A DNA stretch of 64,000 nt from NCBI RefSeq assembly GCF_000720115.1, contig NZ_JOIR01000004.1:186001-250000 (forward strand), written 5' to 3'. The DNA is from Streptomyces sp. NRRL F-2580. Lineage in GTDB: Bacteria > Actinomycetota > Actinomycetes > Streptomycetales > Streptomycetaceae. The translations under genes were made by a program, and so were the position numbers. The notes under the pieces are model-generated. The model was given only the letters and a program-made list of their open reading frames with translations, made no database searches and was not told where the DNA came from. Positions 37,928-47,317 of the stretch are shown here, piece after piece. The number at the start of each line of letters is the position of its first letter. Positions within the stretch are counted from its first letter, which is position 1.

Positions 37928-38349
37928 TGGTTGTCGTAGGTCGCCGAGCTGTCCTTGATGTCCTGCACGGTGGCCTCGCCCGCGTTGACCCGGCCGAGGA
38001 GCCGGTAGTAGTCGAAGCGCGCCATGCCGGGGGTGAAGCCGACGAAGACGCTGGCCGTGTGCCCGGCGGCGGGGGCGAAGGCGTGCTTGACGCCCGGCGG
38101 GACCGCTACGAAGTCGCCGGCGCCCAGGGTGTGGATCTCGTCGTCGACGAGGACGTCGAGCTGCCCGGCGGTGACGTGGAAGAACTCGGTGGCCTTGGTG
38201 TGGAAGTGCACCGGGGCTCCCGCCGCGCCCTCCTCGAAGGTGGCGGTGTTGCAGGTGAGCTCGTCGGTGTCCGTGAGCAGGGTGATGAGGCTGCCGGGGG
38301 CGTCGTAGATGGCTTCGGCAGTGGCGGCGCGGGTCAGATTCTCTGTCAT
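37876..38349 (-). CDS. Cupin-domain protein
   Basis: A 157-residue protein with one cupin barrel. Motif 1 is GAPVHFHTKATEFFHVTAGQLDVLV (two His and a Glu as metal ligands), and motif 2 is GDFVAVPPGVKHAFAPAAG. It resembles small quercetin-dioxygenase-like or sensing cupins. A C-terminal tail (DNHYAESPVWSGRRR) is read from the strand opposite the end of opcA, giving a 52-bp tail-to-tail overlap. The ATG at 38349 follows TTGGGG. Substrate unknown. Confidence 0.8.
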   Translation of the reverse strand: MTENLTRAATAEAIYDAPGSLITLLTDTDELTCNTATFEEGAAGAPVHFHTKATEFFHVTAGQLDVLVDDEIHTLGAGDFVAVPPGVKHAFAPAAGHTASVFVGFTPGMARFDYYRLLGRVNAGEATVQDIKDSSATYDNHYAESPVWSGRRRSAEP

Positions 38350-38404
38350 GGGCCCCAACCTACGGTCCGGCAGCGGGAATTGGATCTTCCTTTTTCCGGC
38401 TGCG

Positions 38405-39007
38405 TCAGGACCCGTCGGCGGCCTTCGCGGCCTTGGCGGCGGCCTTCATCTCCTGCTTGTGCGCCCGCACCTTGGCCAGCGACTCCGGGCCCGTGATGTC
38501 GGCCGCCGAACGGTAGACGTTCGCCTGCCCGTACCCGCCCGCGGCCTCCCGCCAGCCCGTCGGCCGCACACCGAGCCGCTTGCCCAACAGGGCCAGGAAG
38601 ATCTGCGCCTTCTGCTCCCCGAAGCCCGGCAGCGCCTTGAGCCGCTTCAGCAGCTCCTGGCCCGTCGCGGCGTCGGCCCAGACCGCCTCCGCGTTCCCGC
38701 CGTAGTGCTCCACCAGGTACGCGCACAGCTGCTGGATCCGCGTCGCCATCGACCCCGGATACCGGTGCACGGCCGGCTTCTCGGAGAGCAGGGCGGCGAA
38801 GGCCTCCGGGTCGTACGCGGCGATGGCGGGCGCGTCCAGATCGTCGGCGCCCATCCGCCGGGCGATCGTCCAGGGCCCCGAGAACGCCCACTCCATGGGT
38901 ACCTGCTGGTCCAGCAGCATCCCGACGAGGGCGGCGAGCGGGCTCCGGCCGAGCAGTGCGTCGGCCTCCGGCTGCTGCGCCAGCCGGATGGTGATGTCCT
39001 TGTCCAT
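38405..39007 (-). CDS. HhH-GPD base-excision DNA glycosylase-like protein
   Basis: A 200-residue helix-hairpin-helix glycosylase of the actinobacterial short type. The HhH motif is LPGFGEQKAQIFLALLGKRLG. The N-terminal half (LAALVGMLLDQQVPMEWAFSGPW) matches the first GPD helices. No catalytic Asp was identified with certainty. A Lys/Ala-rich tail ends the protein. It would remove a damaged base; the substrate is unknown. It is divergent from the VOC gene. Confidence 0.82.
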   Translation of the reverse strand: MDKDITIRLAQQPEADALLGRSPLAALVGMLLDQQVPMEWAFSGPWTIARRMGADDLDAPAIAAYDPEAFAALLSEKPAVHRYPGSMATRIQQLCAYLVEHYGGNAEAVWADAATGQELLKRLKALPGFGEQKAQIFLALLGKRLGVRPTGWREAAGGYGQANVYRSAADITGPESLAKVRAHKQEMKAAAKAAKAADGS

Positions 39008-39120
39008 GGCACCAGCGTCCCGCGTGGGCGTGCTCCCCGCGCGGGCGGCACACCGCGCGCCTAGCGTGAGTACGACGACAGGTACGAGACGACAGCTACG
39101 AGTCGAGGAGTCGATCGATC

Positions 39121-39933
39121 ATGCCTGAGTTCTCCGAGGGCGCGCCGTGCTGGGTGGACGCGATGTTCACCGATGTGGAAGGTGCCAAGACCTTCTACGG
39201 CGACGTGCTGGGCTGGACCTTCGGCGAGGCCAGCAGCGAGTACGGCAATTACACGCAGGCCTATTCCGACGGCAAGGCCGTGGCGGCCGTCGTGCCGCCG
39301 ATGCCGGGGGTCGACGCCCCCTCGCAGTGGTGTCTGTACTTCGCCTCGCCCGACGCGGCGGCCACGGCCGAGAAGATCGGCTCATCCGGCGGCGAGGTGC
39401 TCATGGGCCCGATGCAGGTGGGCGCCTTCGGCACGATGGTGATCGCCAAGGAGCCGAGCGGCGCCGTCTTCGGCGTCTGGCAGCCGGGCGAGCACAAGGG
39501 CTTCGAGAAGATGGGCGAGGCCGGCTCGTACGCCTGGGCGGAGGTCTTCACCCGGGAACCGGCCAAGGCGGACGAGTTCCTTCCGAAGGTCTTCCCGTAC
39601 GGCGCCCAGCAGATGGACCCGGGCGACGACCCCGAGACGGCGGACATGGACTTCAAGATCTTCAGCGTCGGCGACGGCGGGAACCCGGTGCTCGGCCGGA
39701 TGAAGATGACCGACGACTTCCCGCCGGAGGTCCCGCCGTACGTCCAGATCTACTTCGGGGTCCCGGACTGCGACGAGGCGGTCGCGAAGACGAAGAAGCA
39801 CGGCGGGAAGCTGCACTTCGGGCCGATGGACAGCCCGTTCGGCCGGTTCGCGGCGGTCACCGACCCGCAGGGCGCCGCCTTCGCGGTGATCGACATGTCC
39901 ACGACGGTCGGGGAGATGCCCTCCTTCGGCTGA
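39121..39933 (+). CDS. VOC (glyoxalase-fold) protein, two domains
   Basis: A 270-residue protein of two vicinal-oxygen-chelate modules: CWVDAMFTDVEGAKTFYGDVLGW (about 11-33) and the second from YAWAEVFTREPAKADEFLPKVF. Metal-binding His/Glu positions of true glyoxalases are poorly kept, so it may be a binding rather than a catalytic protein. It resembles the mycobacterial CFP30B type. GAGGAG lies 11 bases before the ATG, and a possible TAGCGT -10 box is at 39061-39066. Confidence 0.85.
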   Translation: MPEFSEGAPCWVDAMFTDVEGAKTFYGDVLGWTFGEASSEYGNYTQAYSDGKAVAAVVPPMPGVDAPSQWCLYFASPDAAATAEKIGSSGGEVLMGPMQVGAFGTMVIAKEPSGAVFGVWQPGEHKGFEKMGEAGSYAWAEVFTREPAKADEFLPKVFPYGAQQMDPGDDPETADMDFKIFSVGDGGNPVLGRMKMTDDFPPEVPPYVQIYFGVPDCDEAVAKTKKHGGKLHFGPMDSPFGRFAAVTDPQGAAFAVIDMSTTVGEMPSFG

Positions 39934-40051
39934 GCCGCGCACGCGTGTGGGGGCGGGCGGCGGATCGCGCGGCCCGCCCGACCGTGGGGCCTTACCACCA
40001 GGCAGACTTCGCTCCCTAAACGTACGTTCGAGCGGGGCGGGGGCGGATCTG

Positions 40052-40813
40052 ATGAGACGTGCAACAGTCTTGGCGACGGCGGGATGCGGGCTGGTGATGC
40101 TGGCGGCGGCCTCGTGCGCGCCGCCCCCGGCGCCGCCGTTGGCGCCGAAGTCCTCGGCCTCGTCCGCGCCTTCGCCGATGCTCCCGCCCCCGCCGATGTC
40201 TTCGTCATCGCCGTCGGTGCCGCGCGTGACGCCGTCGCCCGAGGCGCCCTCGACGTCCGGGCCGGCCGCGCCGGTCGGGGAGGCGCAGGTCACCCCCGCC
40301 GACGCCCCGCTGCTGGAAGCGGTCCGCGGGCGCTGGCCGGTGGCCAGGGTGCAGAGCGACGACTCGATCATCGTGATCCACCGTGAGCCCGCGGCCGGCG
40401 CGGGCGAGTTCGCCTGGATGCCGGACGACCGCCACTACTGCCTCGCCGTGGTCCGTGGCGAGCGGACAGACCTCAATTGCAGGCCACTGCCCACGTCCTG
40501 GGCGCGGATCGGGATCCGGCTGGTGACCAAGGGCGGGCTGTACCCCGGCGAGCCCGGCGCGAGCGGTGCCCGTACGGTCTTCTTCGCCGTCGTGGACGGC
40601 GGCCACGCCCCGTACCAGTACGCGGGATCCGCGACGCCGGGCCCCGGCGCCGGGCCGGTCCGCGACGCCACGGCCGTCTTCGCCTCGGGCCGGACGCTGA
40701 GCCTGCTGACGTACGAGCGCCCCTCCGCGGATGTCACGCCGCGCGGCGGCCCCGACATCTGCAGCACGGACAACGCCATCTGCTTCCCGGCGCTCGACGC
40801 CTACGTCGGCTAG
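40052..40813 (+). CDS. Putative lipoprotein
   Basis: A 253-residue protein with signal peptide MRRATVLATAGCGLVMLAAASC, whose lipobox AASC gives a lipidated Cys. A Pro/Ser-rich linker (about residues 24-85) leads to a globular domain with LLEAVRGRWPVARVQSDDS, RHYCLAVVRGERTDLNCR and a final CSTDNAICF pair. It has two likely disulfides. No family is recognised. ATG at 40052 is chosen because it starts the signal peptide. Confidence 0.75.
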   Translation: MRRATVLATAGCGLVMLAAASCAPPPAPPLAPKSSASSAPSPMLPPPPMSSSSPSVPRVTPSPEAPSTSGPAAPVGEAQVTPADAPLLEAVRGRWPVARVQSDDSIIVIHREPAAGAGEFAWMPDDRHYCLAVVRGERTDLNCRPLPTSWARIGIRLVTKGGLYPGEPGASGARTVFFAVVDGGHAPYQYAGSATPGPGAGPVRDATAVFASGRTLSLLTYERPSADVTPRGGPDICSTDNAICFPALDAYVG

Positions 40814-40924
40814 GCGCCGCCGACGAGCGAGCCACGGCGGAGATCACCCTGATGCGTCTGCCCGATCGGGTCGGGACGGGCAAGAAGCGGCCGACCGAGA
40901 AGCCCGCCGCGAAGACAGCGGAAC

Positions 40925-41270
40925 GCGGCATCACGGATGCAAGGAGGCCGATCCGTGCGGCCGGAAGGCCGGGTACTGCCCGCTGCGCGAGCAGCTGCGG
41001 CGTGAGACGAAGAACACGAAGTCGCGGGCGGGCCGGCGGGCGGTGCCCCTGCCGGGGTGTGGGACGCGCGCCTGCACGACGCACGACACACCGCCGCGAC
41101 CGTGCTCATGCTGCTCGGCGTCCCGGACCGGGTCATCGACCAGATCATGGGTTGGGAGCCGGCAACGTCCGCCCCGATGCGCGCGCGGTACCTGCACGTG
41201 CCCGACGCCATGCGGAAGGACGCGGCGCGGAAGATCGCGGAGGCCACCGGGGGACCGGGAGGGCTCTGTG
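40925..41270 (+). pseudogene. Remnant of a tyrosine-recombinase integrase
   Basis: Two integrase pieces lie in different frames. The first (about 40925-41055) reads HGCKEADPCGRKAGYCP...RETKNTKSRAGRRAVPLPG, the cysteine-rich middle section of Streptomyces integrative-element integrases. The second (from 41057) reads RLHDARHTAATVLMLLGVP...IMGWEPAT..MRARYLHVPDAM, holding the C-terminal catalytic R-x2-H box but no clear final Tyr in frame. The N-terminus and the stretch between the two pieces are missing. It lies just beyond the 3' end of tRNA-Ser(GGA), the usual integration site, so it is a decayed mobile element. Confidence 0.8.
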
Positions 41271-41305
41271 GACAAAGACCAGGACAACGCGACCCGAGGA
41301 CACGC

Positions 41306-41337
41306 GAAAGGCCCCGCTGCGAGCAGCGGGGCCTTTC
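41306..41337. terminator. Bidirectional terminator between integrase remnant and tRNA-Ser(GGA)
   Basis: A 13-bp stem GAAAGGCCCCGCT/AGCGGGGCCTTTC with a 6-base loop. It serves the tRNA on the minus strand and could also have ended the integrase. Confidence 0.8.
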
Positions 41338-41359
41338 GACATCGTGCCCGGTGAGGCAC

Positions 41360-41447
41360 TGGCGGAGGATACGAGATTCGAACTCGTGAGGGGTTGCCCC
41401 CAACACGCTTTCCAAGCGTGCGCCCTAGGCCACTAGGCGAATCCTCC
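41360..41447 (-). tRNA. tRNA-Ser(GGA)
   Basis: A class II tRNA on the minus strand with acceptor GGAGGAT/ATCCTCC, anticodon loop TTGGAAA (anticodon GGA at 41411-41413), a long variable arm and the T loop GTTCGAATC. The discriminator G at 41363 is followed by an encoded CCA (41360-41362), unlike the other serine tRNAs here. Its 3' end faces the integrase remnant, so it was probably the attachment site. Confidence 0.97.
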
Positions 41448-41550
41448 GCCGCAAACAATACAAGACGTTGAGGGGTGCTCGCGAACGTGATCGTCGGCGG
41501 GAGGACGGGCCGGGGTCCGGCTCGATTCCGGGGGCATTCATCCGCTAGGG

Positions 41551-41645
41551 TGGGGCCAGCCCCTCACGTGGCGCTATCTCACCCAACTCCCCCAGGGCCG
41601 GAAGGCAGCAAGGGTAAGTGGGCTCTGGCGGGTGCGTGGGGGGCG
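41551..41645 (+). ncRNA. ffs: Signal recognition particle RNA, small (4.5S) type
   Basis: The SRP signature GGCCGGAAGGCAGCAAGGGT (41595-41614) forms the tip and internal loops of domain IV. The flanks GCCCCTCACGT and GCGTGGGGGGC close a long hairpin. The gene sits directly upstream of dnaX, as in other actinobacteria. Ends are approximate. Confidence 0.9.
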
Positions 41646-41716
41646 CTTTGCGTTCCCGGGGGCCTCGTGGCGTCGGCGGGCCGCTGTTGTCGGTGGGCCC
41701 GGATAACCTCGTAGAC

Positions 41717-43909
41717 GTGTCGTCCCTTGCGCTGTACCGCCGCTATCGCCCCGAGTCGTTCGCCGAGGTCATCGGGCAGGAGCATGTCACTGCACCGCTG
41801 ATGCAGGCCCTGCGGAACAACCGGGTCAATCACGCGTACCTGTTCAGCGGGCCGCGCGGGTGTGGAAAGACCACCAGCGCGCGCATCCTCGCCCGGTGTC
41901 TGAACTGTGAGCAGGGTCCCACTCCGACGCCCTGCGGGGAGTGCCAGTCCTGCCGGGACCTCGCCAGGAACGGGCCGGGGTCCCTCGACGTCATCGAGAT
42001 CGACGCCGCCTCGCACGGTGGTGTGGACGACGCCCGTGACCTGCGCGAGAAGGCGTTCTTCGGGCCGGCGTCCAGCCGCTACAAGATCTACATCATCGAC
42101 GAGGCCCACATGGTCACCTCGGCGGGCTTCAACGCCCTGCTGAAGGTGGTCGAGGAGCCGCCGGAGCACCTCAAGTTCATCTTCGCCACCACCGAGCCGG
42201 AGAAGGTGATCGGGACCATCCGGTCCCGGACGCACCACTACCCCTTCCGGCTGGTGCCGCCCGGCACCCTGCGGGACTACCTGGGCGAGGTCTGCGGGCG
42301 GGAGGGCGCCACGGTCGAGGACGGCGTGCTGCCGCTCGTCGTGCGCGCCGGCGCCGGGTCCGTGCGCGACTCGATGTCCGTCATGGACCAGCTGCTCGCC
42401 GGCGCGGGTGAAGACGGTGTGACGTACGCCATGGCGACCTCCCTGCTCGGGTACACCGAGGGGTCCCTGCTCGACTCCGTCATCGACGCCTTCGCCGCCC
42501 GGGACGGGGCGGCGGCCTTCGAGGTCGTCGACCGGGTGGTGGAAGGCGGGAACGACCCGCGCCGGTTCGTCGCCGACCTCCTGGAGCGGCTGCGCGACCT
42601 CGTCATCCTGGCCGCCGTGCCCGAGGCCGGGGAGAAGGGGCTGATCGACGCCCCGGCCGACGTGATGGAGCGGATGCAGGCCCAGGCCTCCGTGTTCGGG
42701 GCCGCCGAGCTGTCGCGCGCCGCCGATCTGGTCAACACCGGCCTCACGGAGATGCGCGGCGCGGCCGCGCCGCGGCTGCAGCTGGAGCTGATCTGCGCCC
42801 GCGTGCTGCTGCCCGCCGCCTTCGACGACGAACGGTCCTTCCAGGCCCGGCTCGACCGGCTGGAGCGCGGCGGGGCCGCCGCCTTCGCCGCCGCGCCCGC
42901 CATGGGTTACGTGCCCGGGCCCGAGGCGCACGCCATGGCGCCCGCCGGTCCCGGCGGGGGTGTCGCCGCCGCGCGCGCCGCCGCCGCTGCCGTCCAGCCG
43001 CCCGCCCAGGTGCCGGCTCCCGCGCCGGTACGGGCTCCCGCGCAGCCGGAGGCTCCGGTTCAGCCGGCGCCCGCGGCTCAGGCGCCCGCGGCTCAGGCCC
43101 CCGCTGCGCCCGCAGCCCCCGCGCCCGGGGCCTGGCCCGGAGCCGCCCAGCCCGGCAGCGGCGCCCCCGGCGCCTGGCCCGGAGCCGCAGCCCCCGCGGC
43201 CCCGGCCGCCCCCGCAGCCCCGGCCGCCGGTGCCTGGCCCAGCGCGTCCGCCCCCGGCCAGGGCGCGCCCGCGCCCGTCGCCCCGCCCGCGGCAGCCGCC
43301 CCCGCCGCGACCCCGGTCCCGGCCGCCGCCCCCTCCCCCGGCATGGCCGCCGGCGCGGGGCAGGTCCAGGCGATGTGGCCCGGCGTCCTGGAGGCCGTGA
43401 AGAACCGCCGCCGCTTCACCTGGATCCTGCTCAGCCAGAACGCCCAGGTCACCGGCTTCGACGGCACCACCCTCCAGCTCGGCTTCCCCAATGCCGGAGC
43501 CCGCGACAACTTCGCGAGCAGCGGCAGCGAGGACGTGCTCAAGGCGGTCCTGGCCGAGCAGTTCCAAGTCAACTGGAAGATCGAGGCCGTGGTGGGCGGC
43601 GGAGGCCCGGCCCCCATGACCCAGGCCCCCTCCTCCTACGCCGCCCCGCCGGCCTCCGCCTACAACCCGCCGCCGGCGCAGCCCGCCCCGCAGGCGGCCC
43701 CCGCGCCCCAGTACCCGCAGCAGCAGCCGCCCCAGCAGTCGACTCCCGCCCCGCAGCCCCCCGTACAGCAGGCGCCCCCGCCGGTGGCCCCCGAGGACGA
43801 CTTCGCGGAGGAGGACGATCCCGACCTCGTGGAGAGCGCCCTGACCGGACACGACCTGATCGTGCGCGAGCTGGGAGCCACCGTTGTGGAGGAATACACG
43901 AATGAGTAG
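41717..43909 (+). CDS. dnaX: DNA polymerase III tau/gamma subunit
   Basis: A 730-residue clamp-loader ATPase. Walker A is GPRGCGKT (45-52), the zinc module is CLNCEQGPTPTPCGECQSC (61-79), and Walker B is YIIDEAH (125-131). After domain III comes a roughly 170-residue Ala/Pro linker, then a folded C-terminal part from about 555 (MWPGVLEAVKNRRRFTWILLSQNAQVTGF). A Pro/Gln tract and an acidic end (EDDFAEEDDPDLVES) follow. The GTG has no Shine-Dalgarno; TAACCT (41704-41709) ends seven bases before it, so translation is probably leaderless. Confidence 0.95.
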   Translation: MSSLALYRRYRPESFAEVIGQEHVTAPLMQALRNNRVNHAYLFSGPRGCGKTTSARILARCLNCEQGPTPTPCGECQSCRDLARNGPGSLDVIEIDAASHGGVDDARDLREKAFFGPASSRYKIYIIDEAHMVTSAGFNALLKVVEEPPEHLKFIFATTEPEKVIGTIRSRTHHYPFRLVPPGTLRDYLGEVCGREGATVEDGVLPLVVRAGAGSVRDSMSVMDQLLAGAGEDGVTYAMATSLLGYTEGSLLDSVIDAFAARDGAAAFEVVDRVVEGGNDPRRFVADLLERLRDLVILAAVPEAGEKGLIDAPADVMERMQAQASVFGAAELSRAADLVNTGLTEMRGAAAPRLQLELICARVLLPAAFDDERSFQARLDRLERGGAAAFAAAPAMGYVPGPEAHAMAPAGPGGGVAAARAAAAAVQPPAQVPAPAPVRAPAQPEAPVQPAPAAQAPAAQAPAAPAAPAPGAWPGAAQPGSGAPGAWPGAAAPAAPAAPAAPAAGAWPSASAPGQGAPAPVAPPAAAAPAATPVPAAAPSPGMAAGAGQVQAMWPGVLEAVKNRRRFTWILLSQNAQVTGFDGTTLQLGFPNAGARDNFASSGSEDVLKAVLAEQFQVNWKIEAVVGGGGPAPMTQAPSSYAAPPASAYNPPPAQPAPQAAPAPQYPQQQPPQQSTPAPQPPVQQAPPPVAPEDDFAEEDDPDLVESALTGHDLIVRELGATVVEEYTNE

Positions 43910-43969
43910 CGCCTCCCGATTGGGTGGCCGCACGAAACGCGCCACCGCGGCCGGGCTACCCTGGGCGGC

Positions 43970-45223
43970 GTGAAGGTCCTCGTCATCGGCGGCGGCGCCC
44001 GCGAACACGCCCTGTGCCGCTCTCTGTCCCTCGACCCCGACGTCTCCGCGCTGTACTGCGCTCCCGGCAACGCCGGCATCGCCGAGGTGGCCGAGCTCCG
44101 CCCGGTCGACGCCCTCGACGGCGATGCCGTCGCCGCCCTCGCCACCGAACTCGGCGCCGGCCTGGTCGTCGTCGGCCCGGAGGCCCCGCTGGTCGCCGGG
44201 GTCGGCGACGCCGTGCGCGCCGCGGGCATCCCCGTCTTCGGCCCCTCCGCCGAGGCGGCGCAGCTCGAAGGCTCCAAGGCCTTCGCCAAGGACGTGATGG
44301 CCGCGGCCGGGGTCCCGACCGCGCGCAGCTACGTCTGCACCACCCCGGAAGAGGTGGACGCGGCCCTCGACGCCTTCGGCGCCCCGTACGTCGTCAAGGA
44401 CGACGGACTCGCGGCCGGCAAGGGCGTCGTGGTCACCGAGGACCTGGCCGCCGCCCGCGCCCACGCGCTCGGCTGCGACCGCGTGGTCATCGAGGAGTAC
44501 CTCGACGGCCCCGAGGTCTCCCTCTTCGCCATCACCGACGGCGTCACCGTGGTCCCGCTCCAGCCCGCGCAGGACTTCAAGCGCGCCCTGGACGGCGACC
44601 AGGGCCCGAACACCGGCGGCATGGGCGCGTACTCCCCGCTGCCCTGGGCCGACCCGAAGCTGGTCGACGAGGTCATGGAGCTGGTCCTCCAGCCCACCGT
44701 CGACGAGCTCCGCCGCCGCGGCACCCCCTTCTCCGGGCTGCTCTACGCCGGCCTCGCGATCACCAGCCGCGGTACGCGGGTCATCGAGTTCAACGCCCGC
44801 TTCGGCGACCCCGAGACCCAGGTGGTCCTGGCCCGGCTGCGCACCCCGCTCGCGAGCGTGCTGCTGAACGCCGCCAACGGCACCCTGGACACCGAGGAGC
44901 CGCTCGTCTGGCGCGAGGACGCGGCCGTCACGGTGGTCATCGCCTCCCACAACTACCCCGACACCCCCCGCACCGGGGACCCGATCGAGGGGCTGGCCGA
45001 GGTGGCCGCCGAGGACGCGCCCGACGCGTACGTGCTGCACGCCGGGACCCGGCGCGAGGGCGACGCGATCGTCAGCGCGGGTGGCCGCGTGCTGTCCGTG
45101 ACGGCGACCGGTTCCGATCTGGCACAGGCCCGCGAGAAGGCGTATAAGGCGGTGGCGCGCATCCGGCTGGACGGCTCGCAGCACCGTACGGACATCGCGG
45201 CGAAGGCGGCCGGGCTCGGCTGA
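43970..45223 (+). CDS. purD: Phosphoribosylamine-glycine ligase
   Basis: A 417-residue ATP-grasp enzyme of the second step of purine synthesis (PRA + glycine + ATP to GAR). Landmarks are the N-terminal [18 protein letters not shown]-grasp [33 protein letters not shown] and metal-binding [12 protein letters not shown]. The GTG at 43970 has no ribosome site. TACCCT (43957-43962) lies seven bases before it, as in dnaX and purF. It lies 60 bp after dnaX but appears to have its own promoter. A hairpin at 45243 ends it. Confidence 0.97.
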   Translation: MKVLVIGGGAREHALCRSLSLDPDVSALYCAPGNAGIAEVAELRPVDALDGDAVAALATELGAGLVVVGPEAPLVAGVGDAVRAAGIPVFGPSAEAAQLEGSKAFAKDVMAAAGVPTARSYVCTTPEEVDAALDAFGAPYVVKDDGLAAGKGVVVTEDLAAARAHALGCDRVVIEEYLDGPEVSLFAITDGVTVVPLQPAQDFKRALDGDQGPNTGGMGAYSPLPWADPKLVDEVMELVLQPTVDELRRRGTPFSGLLYAGLAITSRGTRVIEFNARFGDPETQVVLARLRTPLASVLLNAANGTLDTEEPLVWREDAAVTVVIASHNYPDTPRTGDPIEGLAEVAAEDAPDAYVLHAGTRREGDAIVSAGGRVLSVTATGSDLAQAREKAYKAVARIRLDGSQHRTDIAAKAAGLG

Positions 45224-45242
45224 CCAGCGGCTCCGCGGACCT

Positions 45243-45278
45243 GCGGGCCCGGTGCGCAGATCCTGCGCCCGGGCCCGC
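45243..45278 (+). terminator. Terminator of purD
   Basis: GCGGGCCCGGTGCGCA pairs with TGCGCCCGGGCCCGC with one bulged base and a short loop, 19 bases after the stop. The rest of the gap to 45511 holds a promoter region for the next gene but no gene. Confidence 0.75.
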
Positions 45279-45511
45279 GGGCGTGTTCGCGTGCGAGTGC
45301 ATCCGGCCGCGTTCGAACGCACCCACCTTTACCCAAAGCCATTCCATCGGGTGATCGTCACCCCGTCTGCCTGACGCCCGGGCGTGCCCCAACTAGGGTG
45401 CGATGCCAAGCATTCCGGCACATGGCCCACCGGCATTGCGATGTCAGTGGCGGGTGTCACAGTGGGGGAGTGAGCAACGTCGCCGCAGGGCAGAGGGGGT
45501 GAGGTCCGGCC

Positions 45512-47317
45512 GTGTCCGGAACCGGTTCGATCACGGAAGCGGGCGTGCCGTCCGCACGTTCCCGCGCTCTCGCCGTGCTGCGCGTACGCAGCAGGGCCTT
45601 GGCCGTCGGGCTGCTGCCCGCCGCCCTCGCGGTGGTGCTGGTGGCCGCCCGGACGACGGGCCGGCTGGCCGGTGACCCCTGGCCGGTGGTGACCCTCGTC
45701 GTGTGCCTGGTCGCGGCCGTGGTGCTGCTCGTCGGCGGCGTCTTCGGGGCCGTGGTGCTGCGGGCGAGCCCCGCCGTCACGCCGACGGTGCCGCTGTCGG
45801 AGGCCGCCGCGCCCGATCTCTACCGGCTGGTGCGGGACCTCGCCGACCGCATGGACGTGCCGCCGCCCTCCGCGATAGCCCTGACGCCGGACTGCGACAG
45901 CTGGCTGGAGGACCGCGCCCACGCGGCCCACCGCCGGAGCGCCATATCCGCCGGCCCGGAGTCCGAGCAGGGCGCCGCCCCCGTGCTGGTGATCGGTTCG
46001 CCGTTCCTGTGGTGGATGCGCGTCGCGGAGCTACGGGCCGTCCTCGCGCCGGTCGTCGCCGGTACGGGTCCTTCCGCGCACCCGGACATAGCCGACGCGC
46101 GCGGCTTCGTACGGGGCCTGGACGCGGCCGTGGACGTGGGCAACCGGCGCGGGCTCGGCTGGATCGGCGCCCCGGCCAGGCTGCTGCTGCGGCTGTGCCG
46201 GACGGACGCCACCGAAATGGAGCGCGGGGTGGCCGCGGCCGCCTCGGAGCGTGCACAGGATGTGGACTACGGGCTGCGCATCGTCGCCCAGGAGCAGGTC
46301 GGCCTCGCCTACGCGGGCTGGGACCGGCTGCTGACCCGGGTCGCGCTGCCCGCCTGGCGGATGGGCCGCTGGCCCGCGCACCTCGACGCCGGAGTGGTCT
46401 CCGCGCTGACCGAGCTGTCGCGGCGGGACCGGCTGGCCGAGGGGTTCACCTCGCGGCTCGGCGAGCGCCCCGCCTGTGACCTGCTGGAGCAGCCCGGGGT
46501 GGTCGACGAGGCGACGTCGCTGCTGGCCGCGCGCCTCTTCCACGGCGGGCCGGCCGAGCCCGGGCCGGACTGGTCCCCGGTGGACTGGACGGCGTATCCG
46601 GAGGAGGTCGTGGACCGCAAGTGGCGGGCGGAGGCGGCCCGGCTGCACGCGGCGCTGGACGCCCTGGCCGTCCCGGCGGGACGGCCCGTCGGCCCCGCCG
46701 GACCGGCCGCCGCTTCCACCGGGCCCGCCGGGTCCGCCGGCCCCGGAGTCCTGCCCGGCACGTCGGCCTCACAGGCCGCATCGGCCGCATCGGGCTCATC
46801 GGCCGCACCGTCTCCGTCCGCGGCGGCGGGACGGGCCACGATCGAGGTCACCGGCTCCGCCCGGCCCGCCGTGGACGGCTTCGCCGGACCCACGCTGGAG
46901 CGGGTGCTGGGCTACCTCACCGACCCCGCCGGCAGGGGAGCGGCCTCGGAGGCCCTGGCCGGCCGGCTCAGCGGGGACCTGGCCCGCGAGGAGCGGGCCG
47001 CCGGTCCGGCCGCCGGCGCCGGGAAGGCGCGCGGCGCGGACGCCGTGCCGCTGTTCCCGCTCCAGCCGCCGCGCAGCGGCCGGGACCTGCTGGCGGACCA
47101 CGTGACGGCACTGGTGTGCTGCGCGGCGGTCGACTCGGCCGGGGCGGCCCCCGGGCTGGACTGGCTCGACGGGCCGGTCCTGCTGGTCGGCGGCGACCGC
47201 CGCTCCGACCTGGCCCCGCGCGTGCTGTGCCTGGTCGAGGACGGGAACCCGGAACCGCTGCGGGACTGGCTCGCCGACCTCGGCGTCCGCCCGGAGAAGC
47301 CGGTCCGGCTGGTCTGA
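45512..47317 (+). CDS. Membrane protein with a degenerate M48 peptidase-like domain
   Basis: The 601-residue protein has two N-terminal membrane helices (LLPAALAVVLVAARTTG; VVTLVVCLVAAVVLLVGGVFGAVVL). The region about 100-270 reads like an M48/HtpX peptidase: LYRLVRDLADRMDVPPPSAIALTPD, VLVIGSPFLWWMRVAELRAVLAPVVAG. Where M48 enzymes have the zinc site HExxH after LRAVLA, this protein has PVVAG, and the later Glu ligand is also absent. It is therefore a probable pseudo-protease. An Ala/Ser/Pro linker separates a C-terminal domain. GTG start. It lies between purD and the formamidase-like gene. Confidence 0.7.
   Translation: MSGTGSITEAGVPSARSRALAVLRVRSRALAVGLLPAALAVVLVAARTTGRLAGDPWPVVTLVVCLVAAVVLLVGGVFGAVVLRASPAVTPTVPLSEAAAPDLYRLVRDLADRMDVPPPSAIALTPDCDSWLEDRAHAAHRRSAISAGPESEQGAAPVLVIGSPFLWWMRVAELRAVLAPVVAGTGPSAHPDIADARGFVRGLDAAVDVGNRRGLGWIGAPARLLLRLCRTDATEMERGVAAAASERAQDVDYGLRIVAQEQVGLAYAGWDRLLTRVALPAWRMGRWPAHLDAGVVSALTELSRRDRLAEGFTSRLGERPACDLLEQPGVVDEATSLLAARLFHGGPAEPGPDWSPVDWTAYPEEVVDRKWRAEAARLHAALDALAVPAGRPVGPAGPAAASTGPAGSAGPGVLPGTSASQAASAASGSSAAPSPSAAAGRATIEVTGSARPAVDGFAGPTLERVLGYLTDPAGRGAASEALAGRLSGDLAREERAAGPAAGAGKARGADAVPLFPLQPPRSGRDLLADHVTALVCCAAVDSAGAAPGLDWLDGPVLLVGGDRRSDLAPRVLCLVEDGNPEPLRDWLADLGVRPEKPVRLV

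Noticed and set aside
41579..45322. A 1,247-codon open frame antisense to dnaX and purD
   Set aside because: Both real genes on the plus strand carry full catalytic motifs; the antisense frame is low-complexity Gly/Arg sequence.
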